A DNA stretch of 64,000 bases, from positions 124,001 to 188,000 of the forward strand of contig CAWUSE010000012.1 in the NCBI GenBank assembly GCA_963925805.1. The letters are read 5' to 3'. Position 1 is the first letter of the stretch, and the number at the start of each line of letters is the position of its first letter. This document shows positions 7,702-17,072 of the stretch, in pieces. The position numbers were made by a program, and so were the translations under genes. The notes below the pieces were generated by a model. It saw only the letters and a program-made list of their open reading frames with translations. It ran no database searches and was not told the DNA's origin. The stretch comes from UBA10347 sp905182135 (lineage in GTDB: Bacteria; Actinomycetota; Acidimicrobiia; Acidimicrobiales; UBA10347).

Positions 7702-8934
7702 CTAGAGCGCCCGAAGCAGTTCCAGATCGTTCCACTCGCCGCCGAGAACATCCACCACCATCGAGTCCGAGGCGCCTAACCAGCGGAGCGCGTTGTCATA
7801 CATCGAGCGAGCGTCGATCATGATGCGAAGATCGCCGTCGACGAGATCACCGAGATCAGGCTCACCTATCACCGTGCTTTGCTCGACATCAGGACCGAGC
7901 AAAAGTGACAAGCCACCTTGACCGTGATCGGTGCCCCCTGAACCGTTCTCGGCACCGCGGCGACCGAATTCGCTGACGACCAGCGCCAACGTCGTATCGG
8001 CGTGACCCGTCGTTTCAAGCGCAGCAAACATGCCGGCAAGGCCGTCACCCACGAGGCGAAGCAGTGCGTCTTGTTTCGGGCCTTGCAGCGAGTGCGTATC
8101 GAAGCCATTGATCGTCACGTAGATGACCTGCGTGCCTACATCACCCTGAATAATCGCCTGCGCCGCATGGAAGAGTGCACGGTCTCCATCCAAGTCAACT
8201 TCCTCACCCTCATTGATCTCGATGCCAGCCACGAGTTGCTGCAGTTGGGTTACTGCTTCGACTGTCTGGGGGATAGCTGCTTGGGCTTGACCCATAAGTC
8301 CTGCTTCCAGCGGACTACCCATAGACAACACGGCTGCGGTGACGCCGGAATTTAGTCGGGGCGGTTTCAGACGAAACCCGCCGACCGACTGGATCGCGAC
8401 CGGTCGGCCTTGCACTCCCTGGACGGCAAGGGTGCTCTGCCCCAACGAAATCGCCCGCAGCGGTAACGGGTCGACCGCCGCAGAAGCCTCAAGCCAGCGG
8501 CCAAGCCATCCTGACCGAGCTGGTTCACCCGGGCGGGCGGTGCGCCACGCGTCTTGGGCAACAAAGTGGGACCGGCCTTGCCCTTGCATCCCGATGCCAT
8601 ACAGAGCAGTCATCTGACCGGAGTCCCACAAATTTTGTAAGGACGCAAGGCTCGGGTGCACGCCATGACTCAGGCCCTTGAACGACAACAGATCGCCTTC
8701 GTCAACACCAATAGTTGGCCGCAAGTCTCGGTACAGGCCGCTCTGAGGGACGAGGGTGTTCAACGCGTCATTGCCGCCTTGCAGGTCGACAACGACGAGC
8801 GTGCGGTTTGTTGTTGACGCGGTTGGTAGCTGGCGTGCGCCAGCGACGCCAGGTAGGGAAAGGCCGCCGAGGAGGCCAGTAGCAGCGACTCCACCGCTGA
8901 GTCCAAGGAACCTACGTCGGTTCATCGCTGACAT
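7702..8934 (-). CDS. DUF1501 protein with Tat signal
   Basis: A 410-residue exported protein. The N-terminus MSAMNRRRFLGLSGGVAATGLLGGLSLPGVAGA carries a twin-arginine motif (RRRFLGL), a hydrophobic stretch and an A-x-A site. The body has the DUF1501 hallmarks: VVDLQGGNDALNTLVP, an FVAQDAWRTARP block, QVIYVTINGFDTHSLQGPKQ, a conserved TDHGQGG segment, and an alkaline-phosphatase-like fold inferred from the family. Its ATG overlaps the stop codon of the DUF1800 gene (TGATG), so the two are translationally coupled. DUF1800/DUF1501 pairs are widespread in bacteria that secrete folded proteins by Tat; their biochemical function is not established. Confidence 0.85.
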   Translation of the reverse strand: MSAMNRRRFLGLSGGVAATGLLGGLSLPGVAGARQLPTASTTNRTLVVVDLQGGNDALNTLVPQSGLYRDLRPTIGVDEGDLLSFKGLSHGVHPSLASLQNLWDSGQMTALYGIGMQGQGRSHFVAQDAWRTARPGEPARSGWLGRWLEASAAVDPLPLRAISLGQSTLAVQGVQGRPVAIQSVGGFRLKPPRLNSGVTAAVLSMGSPLEAGLMGQAQAAIPQTVEAVTQLQQLVAGIEINEGEEVDLDGDRALFHAAQAIIQGDVGTQVIYVTINGFDTHSLQGPKQDALLRLVGDGLAGMFAALETTGHADTTLALVVSEFGRRGAENGSGGTDHGQGGLSLLLGPDVEQSTVIGEPDLGDLVDGDLRIMIDARSMYDNALRWLGASDSMVVDVLGGEWNDLELLRAL

Positions 8935-10178
8935 CACACCACCACCAAATCTGGCGAAACAAGCGCTGCGGCCAAACGGTCGATGCCCGGTTCGAGACTT
9001 TCGAGAGCCACCGCGGTCGCTGGTCGAAAACCGTTGGCCAGACCGAACCGGTCGGCGAGCAAATCGACGTCTTCGGTGAGGCCGACCGCGTCGCCACCCG
9101 CTCGATCCCGGGCAGACCGTTCCGCCAAATGCGAGGCCAGGTTGAACCGAGCGATCGTTGCCGAGGTCGACAGGTAGGCGTCGGGCGAGGGAAACCCGCC
9201 GACATTGGGGGGATGTAACGGAAGCTGACCACCCAAGGTAAAGAACTCAAGGAGTTGGGGAATGGCAGGGGCGGGCGTGGGTAGACGCCGAGCGGTCACA
9301 TACCACGCCAACGGCTCGAGCAATGTCGGCACCGAATGGCCCGCAAGACCCAGTTCAAGCAATCGCCGAAGAACCGGCTTGAGCTCCCAGTCGTCTGCGA
9401 ATGAGGCAGCCAAACCGATCACGATCTCGGTGTCATATCCAACGCCGAGAATGGCCTTTGCCAATTTGTCGACAACCCGGGTTGCAGTCGCAGGGTGAGA
9501 TAGAACAGCGTCGAGCACCGAATCGAGATCATGCACACCGCCGACACGGAGCAATAGCTGCGGACTGTCATCGTGCAAGAAGGCGACAAGGCGAACGCTG
9601 CCATTGCGCCGCTGAACCTTCCACCCCGTCAATGCACGAGCCGCGGCCTTGACGTCGGCTTCGGTGAAGTTGCCCACACCCACCGAGTACAGCTCGAGTA
9701 ACTCACGCCCAAAGTTCTCGTTCGGGTTCTCTTTGGTGCTTCGTCGGCCATCAAGAAAGTCGAGCATCGCCGGGTCGATAGACACTGCCTGCAACAAGTC
9801 GGCGAAGTTCCCGAGCGCATGTTCTGCAAGCAGGTTCATGTGATCAAAGATCCAGTAGCGGGGTTGAATGACCCGAGCTGAAACGGCAAAATAATCACTC
9901 CAGAAGAACTCCATGAATGTCTCGAGTGGCCGCTGCGTCTGCACCACGTTGTCAATCCAGTTGAGCGTCCCTTCTCCAACGGCGCGTGCTTGTCGTCCGT
10001 CGCCCACGTCGATGTCGACGAACGGGTTCGCCCGAGCCGGGATGCCCGCTTTGTCGGGATCCACCAGCCGATCGACAACAGCGGCCGTTCCAAGCTGTGA
10101 CCAGGCATCGAGTTGCCCCTCAGCCAGACCCCAACCAATCTTGCGGCCCAACCAGGCCAGCGCTTCGCGTTCTTCCAT
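8934..10178 (-). CDS. DUF1800 family protein
   Basis: A 414-residue protein with the DUF1800 signature blocks: an early W-LGRKIGWG region, FFWSDYFAVSARV, NPNENFGRELLELYSVGVGNFTEADVKAAARALTGW, and a C-terminal PPNVGGFPSPDAYLS segment. It is first in a two-gene operon with the DUF1501 gene, which starts on its stop codon. The family is thought to act with DUF1501 partners outside the cytoplasmic membrane. No clear signal peptide is seen here, so it may be co-exported with the Tat substrate, which is inference. The start at 10178 gives an N-terminus MEEREALAWLGRKIGW that fits the family. Confidence 0.85.
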   Translation of the reverse strand: MEEREALAWLGRKIGWGLAEGQLDAWSQLGTAAVVDRLVDPDKAGIPARANPFVDIDVGDGRQARAVGEGTLNWIDNVVQTQRPLETFMEFFWSDYFAVSARVIQPRYWIFDHMNLLAEHALGNFADLLQAVSIDPAMLDFLDGRRSTKENPNENFGRELLELYSVGVGNFTEADVKAAARALTGWKVQRRNGSVRLVAFLHDDSPQLLLRVGGVHDLDSVLDAVLSHPATATRVVDKLAKAILGVGYDTEIVIGLAASFADDWELKPVLRRLLELGLAGHSVPTLLEPLAWYVTARRLPTPAPAIPQLLEFFTLGGQLPLHPPNVGGFPSPDAYLSTSATIARFNLASHLAERSARDRAGGDAVGLTEDVDLLADRFGLANGFRPATAVALESLEPGIDRLAAALVSPDLVVV

Positions 10179-10321
10179 CGCTAAAGAATCAACGCCGAAC
10201 GTAAGACATAAACCAGAGCAAGGTAATAGCTTGACAAGAAAACTGGGCCCGCCTCATTTTTAGAATTTACACATCGCCAAATACTCTCGTCTCCATCAAC
10301 GGTGAGACCTCGGGGATCAAC

Positions 10322-11059
10322 ATGGACAGCACAACAGTCGCACGCAGCATGCGAGGTTCGATCGGCATGCTGGCCATGGCCTGGCTCATACATGATGACA
10401 CTCGAGCCCAGGCCGCTGACCGTTCCATGGGCGAAGGAATGGGTGCCTACGCAATCGGCCGACTCGGTGTGCTCGGTGATTGCCCGCCAGACAATGTCGT
10501 CGCCGCCGCATACTTCTGGGAACCCGACACGATGCGGGCCATGGTCGCTGAAGGACGAGCGACCATGATGCCGGCCGATGGCGCACAGATCTACAGCGAA
10601 ATATGCCAGGCCTGGGGCGAGGTCCACCTTGGGGAAATGGACGGCGTCGAACGTCTGGGTGAGTTGTTAGAACAGGTCGTCGACAATGCCGCACCTCACG
10701 GCGCTCCAACATTTGTCGGTTGGCGCGACATGCCGCGCCCAACCCCTGGGCCCGCCCGGACCTTCCTACTCGCCCAGACGATGCGTGAACTCCGCTTCGG
10801 ACGCCACTCGGTCGTCGTTCAGGCTTCCGGCATGAGCCCGCTCGAAGCAATCTTGTCGGGCCCGGCCGGCGAGTGGAACGCTGATTTCTTTGGCTGGCCA
10901 AAGCCCTACCCCGACGTTTCAGGACTTGCCGATGCACGCGAAGCCATCGAGGCTGCGACAGATGCTCTGCATGCCCCTGACTTCGACGTACTCACCAATA
11001 GCGAGCGAGCGGATCTACGCGTTCTGGCAAAGGCAGCGCGGGCTCACGCAGCTAGTTAG
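10322..11059 (+). CDS. SCO6745-like helix-turn-helix family protein
   Basis: A 245-residue all-alpha protein resembling the actinobacterial SCO6745/SalK group. It shows an early ARSMRGSIGMLAMAWLIHDD helix, GMGAYAIGRLGVLGDCPPDNVVAAAYFWEPD, and the closing MRELRFGRHSVVVQASGMSPLEAILSG block. Members look like tandem winged-helix proteins but have no established biochemical role. A GGGGAT element upstream of ATG 10322 could serve as ribosome binding site. It stands alone, divergent from the DUF1800 operon. Confidence 0.62.
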   Translation: MDSTTVARSMRGSIGMLAMAWLIHDDTRAQAADRSMGEGMGAYAIGRLGVLGDCPPDNVVAAAYFWEPDTMRAMVAEGRATMMPADGAQIYSEICQAWGEVHLGEMDGVERLGELLEQVVDNAAPHGAPTFVGWRDMPRPTPGPARTFLLAQTMRELRFGRHSVVVQASGMSPLEAILSGPAGEWNADFFGWPKPYPDVSGLADAREAIEAATDALHAPDFDVLTNSERADLRVLAKAARAHAAS

Positions 11060-11357
11060 ACCCTGAGATGCCGGTAACCGAAGCGGCTTCGTCCCTTGTC
11101 GCAGGCCATGACACTTGACGCAGGCGGCTAATCAAACAACAACCAACGGGCGGCGACGCTGTTTCGCTTTTTCGCGCCGGCTTCACCGAACAAGAACTAC
11201 TTCCGCTCAATTTGGAACGAGCAACAAAACCTGAAGCAAGTTCGTCACTCATAGACACGTTGTTCGCACTAACTCTCGTTAGCCGAGCACCACAATCGGC
11301 GCTAGTTCGAGTACAACCGCCACTGGCATATGACTGCTGCTAAGGCTGATACAACGT
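11060..11357. other. Intergenic region, nothing recognised
   Basis: About 300 nt between the SCO6745-like gene and the 3' end of the tRNA gene. I see no supported reading frame, strong hairpin or repeat. Confidence 0.4.
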
Positions 11358-11433
11358 TGGAGCCCGAGAGGAGAATTGAACTCCTGACCTATTCATTACG
11401 AGTGAATTGCTCTACCGACTGAGCTACCCGGGC
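11358..11433 (-). tRNA. tRNA-Thr(CGT)
   Basis: Read on the minus strand, the gene folds as a full cloverleaf. The 7-bp acceptor stem is GCCCGGG with CTCGGGC. The D arm is TAGCTCAGTCGGTAGAGC. The anticodon stem ATTCA/TGAAT encloses the loop CTCGTAA, so the anticodon is CGT and it reads ACG. The T arm contains GGTTCAA-like GAGTTCAATTCTC. The discriminator is T and CCA is encoded (11358-11360). It lies between two plus-strand genes on the opposite strand. Confidence 0.93.
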
Positions 11434-11533
11434 GTGAGGAAAAGAGTAGCGGCCTAGGCGCCGCGTCCGACCCGAATTTATGACTTCTCCGAATCGGCTA
11501 AATGTCACCAAGACGTGCGCCTGAGTCCAGAGC

Positions 11534-11539
11534 TAGCGT
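11534..11539 (+). promoter_or_regulatory. Leaderless -10 box of the S9 peptidase gene
   Basis: TAGCGT at -12 to -7 of ATG 11546, without a Shine-Dalgarno sequence. Confidence 0.5.
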
Positions 11540-11545
11540 GGCGTT

Positions 11546-13537
11546 ATGAAACCTTCTGATATCGCCGCAATGACGAACGTCTCTGATCCACAGCTCTCCC
11601 CCGACGGTCACCACATCGCCTATGTGGTCGGCCGCGTCGACGAAGAAGCCAACATGTACCGCAGCCAGATCTGGGTCGTTCCCACCGACCAGACCGCACC
11701 GCCGCGTGCGCTCACCGCCGGCACCCATAGCGATGCCAATCCGCGCTGGAGCCCCGACGGTCGACAGCTCGCATTCAGTTCAAGCCGAGCAAAAGACGCC
11801 AAGGGCAAGACCCGTTCAACGCTGCACTTGCTTCCGTTCGGCGTGCCAGGTGAGACCATCACGCTTGCCGAAGGCAACGAGTCATTCGGCCAGCTCACGT
11901 TCTCGCCTGACGGCAAATGGCTCGCCGTCACACACCGCACCCGCGGCGATCATTACGACTCTGACGAGATCGGCCGCCGCCCGGCTCGCAAGATCGAGCA
12001 CCTGTTCTTCACGCTCAACGGCGAGGGTTTCATCACTGACCGCCCCAAGCACATCTATGTAGTGCCCACCAATGGTTCAGCAGGCCCCCGCAATGTCACA
12101 CCAGGTCCGCACGAATGTTCGTCGCCTGCGTGGTTCCCCGACAGCGAACGGTTGGCATTTGGGCTCAACCGGCGCCGCACTGACTTTGCAAACGACGTCG
12201 CAATAACCGATATCACAGCCACCCCAACAGCAGACGAACTCCCTTATGAGCTGGTGACCAACGGCACCGGCAGCTACGACAATCCAATGGTCACCCCTGA
12301 CGGTGAGCGCATCGTTGTTGGCGGATTCGACGACCCACACTGGTACCCGCAGAACTGCCATCTCGGGCTGCTGCATCCCGGCAAGGTTGCGTCACCTAGC
12401 TGGATCACCGACTCCATCGATCGCACCTGGATGCCGTTCATCTCTGGCCAGGCCCCCGTTTGGGCGGTGGACGGAAGCATCGTTGCCGCTGTTGAAGACC
12501 GCGGTAACACCCATCTGTATCGCGTGTCACTCGACGAAGGGTCAACACCTCAACCGGTGTTGATCGGCGACCTGAACATCACCGGCTATTCGGCGGGTGA
12601 CCTGCATGGCTCCAACGTCATCGCCTACACCGCAACCAAGCGGGACCAGCCGGCGGAGTTGTATGTCTATGTTGACGGTCAAACCACCCAGCTCACGACC
12701 GTCAGCGCAGCCTTCCTGGCCACGACCAAACCTCGCCCTGGTGAACACTTCCTGGCCCCATCTGATGGTCACGAAGTTGATGCTTGGATTTTCCGGCCAC
12801 GCGACTTTGATCCAGCCAAGAAGTACCCCACGCTACTCAACATCCACGGTGGCCCCTTCACGCAGTTCGGCAATTACCACTTCGACGAATTCCAGATGCA
12901 GGCCGAAGCCGGCTTCGTCGTGCTGTGCTCAAACCCGCGCGGCGGCAGCGGTCGAGACAACGACTGGGCATCAGCCATTCTGGGCCCGAAACACAAGGTC
13001 TCAGGCAGCGGCTGGGGCGGCGCCGACTACGACGACTGCATCGCCGTCGTCGATGCAGCACTCGACCAATTCGACTTCATCGATTCTGATCGACTCGGTG
13101 TACTCGGCGGTTCCTACGGTGGCTACATGACCAGCTGGATCGTGACCCACACCGACCGCTTCGCCGCCGCCTGCAGCGAACGAGCGGTGAACAATATGGT
13201 CAGCCTCGAGTACAACTCCGACATCGCTGGCATGTTCAGCAGCGAGGTCGGCGTACGTTTTGTCGACGACGCCGAAGAGTTTCGACGCATGTCCCCCATT
13301 ACCTATGTGAAGGACTTGAACACCCCGCTTCTGATCGTCCACTCCGAAGAAGACCTTCGCTGCCCTACGGACCAGGCCACACAACTCTTCGTGGCGTGTC
13401 AGCTGTTGGAGAAACCTGATGTCGAATACTGGCTTTTCCCTGGCGAGACTCACGAGTTGTCACGTTCAGGATCACCGCTGCATCGCAAGCAGCGGGCCGA
13501 AATCATCCTGGAGTTCTTCGACCGCCATCTGAAGTAG
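11546..13537 (+). CDS. S9 family peptidase (prolyl oligopeptidase/acylaminoacyl peptidase type)
   Basis: A 663-residue serine peptidase. Residues ~1-390 form WD40/TolB-like propeller repeats (VSDPQLSPDGHHIAYV, NPRWSPDGRQLAFSS, QLTFSPDGKWLAVTH). Residues ~400-663 form the alpha/beta-hydrolase catalytic domain. The nucleophile is in GGSYGGYMTSW, the acid in HSEEDLRCP and the histidine in PGETHELS. The family cleaves short peptides or N-acylated residues; there is no signal peptide, so it is cytosolic. The length is typical. The start ATG 11546 is supported by a leaderless -10 box. Confidence 0.9.
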   Translation: MKPSDIAAMTNVSDPQLSPDGHHIAYVVGRVDEEANMYRSQIWVVPTDQTAPPRALTAGTHSDANPRWSPDGRQLAFSSSRAKDAKGKTRSTLHLLPFGVPGETITLAEGNESFGQLTFSPDGKWLAVTHRTRGDHYDSDEIGRRPARKIEHLFFTLNGEGFITDRPKHIYVVPTNGSAGPRNVTPGPHECSSPAWFPDSERLAFGLNRRRTDFANDVAITDITATPTADELPYELVTNGTGSYDNPMVTPDGERIVVGGFDDPHWYPQNCHLGLLHPGKVASPSWITDSIDRTWMPFISGQAPVWAVDGSIVAAVEDRGNTHLYRVSLDEGSTPQPVLIGDLNITGYSAGDLHGSNVIAYTATKRDQPAELYVYVDGQTTQLTTVSAAFLATTKPRPGEHFLAPSDGHEVDAWIFRPRDFDPAKKYPTLLNIHGGPFTQFGNYHFDEFQMQAEAGFVVLCSNPRGGSGRDNDWASAILGPKHKVSGSGWGGADYDDCIAVVDAALDQFDFIDSDRLGVLGGSYGGYMTSWIVTHTDRFAAACSERAVNNMVSLEYNSDIAGMFSSEVGVRFVDDAEEFRRMSPITYVKDLNTPLLIVHSEEDLRCPTDQATQLFVACQLLEKPDVEYWLFPGETHELSRSGSPLHRKQRAEIILEFFDRHLK

Positions 13538-13541
13538 CTAA

Positions 13542-13564
13542 CTCGTCGCGTTGCACGCGGCGAG
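13542..13564. terminator. Possible bidirectional hairpin between convergent genes
   Basis: CTCGTCGCG and CGCGGCGAG pair over 9 bp (one G-T) around the loop TTGCA, directly between the ends of the S9 peptidase and holB genes. There is no U-tract, so it is a weak terminator call. Confidence 0.35.
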
Positions 13565-13599
13565 CCGCAATAAAGGACGCCGTGCCTGCAGCGAACGAC

Positions 13600-14676
13600 T
13601 CAACCGTGCAGTGGAGGAAGACCCCAGAAAAGGTTGTGGAGCAACAACGTCTCGTTCGGGTTGCGGATAAGCGCATCGTTGGCCTGACGGAGTCGTGATA
13701 CCGCGTCAACCAACTCGCGGCCACCGCCTGCAGCCAATGCCCGGCTGTAACGACGGGCCACCACCCGAAGCCCGAATCGGACTTCCTCGGTGCGCAACCG
13801 ACGCAATTCGCGCTTGTGCCGAGCATCAACGCCACTGCGGCCGGACCCACGAGTGCCCAACATTTCTTCGCGTGCATCAAGTTCTTTGAGCTCTTGCTCG
13901 TGGCGAACCGTTAGAGGCTCGGAGGCTGCAGCCATCATGGCAACCAGCTCGCGCACGAGACGACCTGCCGTCGCGCCCGTGCCGTCGATCGTCGTTGGTA
14001 GATCGCGCCACAGCGCAGAGCGCTCGGCAAATCCGGGATCATCGATGAGCAACTCGAGACGCCGTAGGTCCCCGCCCGATGCCTCGATCAGCGCATCAGT
14101 CTGATTCGGCGCGACTCCATGGGCCGCGATCCATCCGGCAAGGTCGTCTCGACTCAGCGGGGGGAACTCGATCTTGCAACACCGACTAGCGATCGCCACG
14201 TGTTCCACCGGAACTGATTCGGCCAACAAGATAATGATTGCGTTCGGTGGTGGCTCTTCGACCGTCTTTAGCAGTGCAGCCGCTGCACCGGGATGCGCAT
14301 CATGGAAACGATCGATAACAATGATGCGACGAGGGCCATCGGCTGGCTTACGAAATGCCGACGGGATGATTGACTCGCGAACTGCCGGCACCAAGAGCTG
14401 TGACCCTTCGGGTTCATACATTTCGACGTCGGGGTGTTTGTCTTGCAGCCCAAGCCTCAGTTGGCGCTCGCGTCCAGCATCGTCGCCGGTGAAGTGTTGC
14501 GCTTGGACCGCCGCAGAAAATACGCGAGCAGCTTGTCGTTTGCCAGTACCCGACGGCCCAACAAAGAGATAAGCATGCATTGGATCCATCGACCAGGACC
14601 GCAGCGCTGCTACGGCTTCGCTCTGGCCAACAATGTCGCCCCACGCTGATTCGACATCAACCGTCACAATGTCCAC
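13600..14676 (-). CDS. holB: DNA polymerase III delta' subunit
   Basis: A 358-residue AAA+ clamp-loader protein. Visible features are WGDIVGQSEAVAALRSW, a Walker A-like GPSGTGKRQAAR, RIIVIDRFHDAHPGAAAALLKTVEEPPPN (Walker B region with the usual clamp-loader EEP) and the sensor/SRC region IASRCCKIEF. The four-cysteine zinc module of enterobacterial delta' is not present in the linker. Its start (GTG) overlaps the end of tmk by 13 nt, giving a conserved tmk-holB pair. It acts in loading the beta clamp at the replication fork. The C-terminal ~120 residues are Arg-rich and less conserved. Confidence 0.88.
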   Translation of the reverse strand: MDIVTVDVESAWGDIVGQSEAVAALRSWSMDPMHAYLFVGPSGTGKRQAARVFSAAVQAQHFTGDDAGRERQLRLGLQDKHPDVEMYEPEGSQLLVPAVRESIIPSAFRKPADGPRRIIVIDRFHDAHPGAAAALLKTVEEPPPNAIIILLAESVPVEHVAIASRCCKIEFPPLSRDDLAGWIAAHGVAPNQTDALIEASGGDLRRLELLIDDPGFAERSALWRDLPTTIDGTGATAGRLVRELVAMMAAASEPLTVRHEQELKELDAREEMLGTRGSGRSGVDARHKRELRRLRTEEVRFGLRVVARRYSRALAAGGGRELVDAVSRLRQANDALIRNPNETLLLHNLFWGLPPLHG

Positions 14677-15272
14677 AAGAACCGTTCGCTCAATGCCGCA
14701 TCGAGTTCAGCGGCCACGTTGTCGGCTGGCTGCGTGCCATCGATGACTAACCATCGATCAGGGGTTGCCGCCGCAAGCGCCAGGAACGTCTCGCGAACTC
14801 TTTTGTGGAAGCCGTCGCCTTGCTGCTCAAGCCGGTCAGGTGGACCATCGATACGACCCAGGCCGACCTCAACCGGAACGTCGAGTAGCACATTGAGATC
14901 AGGCCAGGTGCCGCCAACGGCGAACTCAGAGAGCTCCAAGACTGCGGGAATGCCGAGCGCCCTGCCAGCACCTTGATAGGCCAGAGATGAGCTGACGTAC
15001 CGATCACAGATCACGTCTTTGCCCGCATCGAGTGCTGGTCGGATCATCTCGTCCACATGCTGGGCACGGTCCGCCGCCATCAGCAACGCCTCGGCTCGAT
15101 CAGATAGCCCAGCAGTATCGGGGCTGAGAAGTAGCCGACGTATCGACGCGCCAATCTCGGTCCCACCTGGCTGACGCGTCAGCAATGCGCTGCGCGCTAG
15201 AGCTATACGGCGGGCCTGTGTTGACTTGCCCGAACCTTCACCGCCTTCGAAGACGATGAAACGACCTGTCAT
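14664..15272 (-). CDS. tmk: Thymidylate kinase
   Basis: A 202-residue P-loop kinase with FIVFEGGEGSGKSTQARRIA (Walker A), a TRQPGGTEIG lid-side motif, DVICDRYVSSSLAYQGAGRALG (the DR(Y/F) substrate loop) and LNVLLDVPVEVGLGRI. It phosphorylates dTMP to dTDP. The gene overlaps holB and lies downstream of an MFS gene and topA on the same strand. The length is normal for the family. Confidence 0.93.
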   Translation of the reverse strand: MTGRFIVFEGGEGSGKSTQARRIALARSALLTRQPGGTEIGASIRRLLLSPDTAGLSDRAEALLMAADRAQHVDEMIRPALDAGKDVICDRYVSSSLAYQGAGRALGIPAVLELSEFAVGGTWPDLNVLLDVPVEVGLGRIDGPPDRLEQQGDGFHKRVRETFLALAAATPDRWLVIDGTQPADNVAAELDAALSERFLWTL

Positions 15273-15468
15273 GTCATAACTCGTGCATCACCGCTGGCCA
15301 CCTCCGCAGCGTAGGCAGCGAACCTGACCATACGGAGTTCTTACAGCAAATCTTCAGCCACAAGGCTCGTTGGCCTCGTTGTTATCGGCGTCGGCACCTG
15401 GTTGCTACAACTAATCCACCGATGCTCACAACGGCAGAAACATCGATTCTGTTCGAGCTTTGGGATCA

Positions 15469-16890
15469 CTAGTCGATGGCTCGTAGACCAGGGTCAGAAT
15501 CGCCGGTGGTTACGCCTCGAAGCGTGCGGATGGCAAAAGTGCCAGCGCCGACGATGATCAATGCGGCGAGCCAGAATGTAATCCGTACGCCCGGGATAAG
15601 CAGTCGGTGCGCAAAGACGTTGACGGTGCCGTCAGTCGTCAGTTCGGTGATGCGGTCAAACAAGACTGTCAAGGCCGGTGCTACGACAACGATCAGCAGC
15701 AGCCCGACTCGCGCCAGACTGTAAAAGGCTGCAAAGACCCGACCGCGCGTCTCATCATCGGTCGTCTCTTGGATAATCGTAAAGCCCAAGATGTAGACGA
15801 CTCCAACAGCCGCGCCCGTCAGCCCGAGCAGCACGACCACGATGCCCGTTACATCAATCGATGTCGCCAGCAACAAGGCGAGACCAGCCAGCAACAATGC
15901 TCGCCCGAATACCCAGGGCCGATCAATGCGTTGCGACACGACCAACAACGTGAGCACGCCGATGACCACTCCGGCGCCGAACCCCCACAGCAGTGCAAAG
16001 CTGCTGTTGACTTCAAGCAGCACCTCGTCCAGATAGACCCGACCCAGGGTTGCGAGCATGGCACCACCGACCATGCCGGTGGTAAGGCCGATGTTGACTG
16101 CCCGCAAGGTGGGATCACCAAAGATCAGCTGCCACCCCAGACGCATCTCGCTAAAGATGCTTCTGAGTTCAAACTTGTTTGCATCGATCGGTGTACGTTC
16201 GATTTCAGGCAATGTTCGCTTTGGCACGACTATCGACCAGATCAAGATCGCTGATACGACAAAAGTGCCCGAGTCGAAGAAGAAACCAGCCACTGTGCCG
16301 TCGTTGCTTTGCGTCTCAAAGACCCACATCAGAAAAATGGCGAGTGGGAAAGTGCCATAGGTAGCCAGCACCGACAACGTGTTCGCCGTCGGCAGGTGTT
16401 TGGCTGGCAGCAAATTTGGCACAATCGCTTCCTTGGCAGGAATCCACAACAGGGTGAACGCCTCGAGCACTAATGACAACAGAACGAGCTGCCAGACATG
16501 GCTCACGAACGGGAACACACACACCACACCGGCGCGGGCGACGTCACACAGTGCCATCAGCTTGCGTCGATCCCATCGATCAGCCAATACGCCAGCGAGT
16601 TGGCCGAAGAAGAAACCCGGGCCGAGGCGAGCGAGTAATACCAGCGCCACAGCACCTTCAGGGGTGCCAGGGCCAACCTCGGCAGCCTTGATCGCCACCG
16701 CCAGGAAGAACACCCACTCACCGGTAGAGGTGACGAGTTGGGCAAGCCAAAGGCGCATGAACTGCGGCGTACCCCAGATCAGGTTACGTAACGCTTCCCA
16801 ACCACCGAACGCGTTCTGGCTCGCCGAATGGCGGTTAGTAAACGCGGGCTGTTCATCCGCCGACTCTTCAGGTGGTTGCACCGCCTCCAT
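15469..16890 (-). CDS. MFS transporter (EntS/MFS_3 type)
   Basis: About 473 residues with twelve predicted hydrophobic segments and the loop 2-3 motif GVLADRWDRRKLMALCDVARAG, typical of the MFS_3 group of drug and siderophore exporters. The N-terminal ~45 residues are soluble. It lies between topA and tmk on the same strand. In related actinobacteria an MFS domain is often adjacent to or fused with tmk, so the order itself is familiar although the substrate is unknown. I chose ATG 16890, which has TAGCGT at -13 to -8; a GTG lies one codon upstream. Confidence 0.82.
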   Translation of the reverse strand: MEAVQPPEESADEQPAFTNRHSASQNAFGGWEALRNLIWGTPQFMRLWLAQLVTSTGEWVFFLAVAIKAAEVGPGTPEGAVALVLLARLGPGFFFGQLAGVLADRWDRRKLMALCDVARAGVVCVFPFVSHVWQLVLLSLVLEAFTLLWIPAKEAIVPNLLPAKHLPTANTLSVLATYGTFPLAIFLMWVFETQSNDGTVAGFFFDSGTFVVSAILIWSIVVPKRTLPEIERTPIDANKFELRSIFSEMRLGWQLIFGDPTLRAVNIGLTTGMVGGAMLATLGRVYLDEVLLEVNSSFALLWGFGAGVVIGVLTLLVVSQRIDRPWVFGRALLLAGLALLLATSIDVTGIVVVLLGLTGAAVGVVYILGFTIIQETTDDETRGRVFAAFYSLARVGLLLIVVVAPALTVLFDRITELTTDGTVNVFAHRLLIPGVRITFWLAALIIVGAGTFAIRTLRGVTTGDSDPGLRAID

Positions 16891-17072
16891 CACATCAACG
16901 CTAACTGCAACTGCTCAACTTGGACCAGCCGCAGCACTCAGAGATGTCTGCACCACCGCCAACGCACACCGTGATGGCCTCGTGGCTGTCATCACATTTC
17001 GCCGCAACCGAAACACCAGAGGCTCGGAAACCCAACGCGAGAAGTCCACCCGGCCGGGGTGCCCGCGTTTTC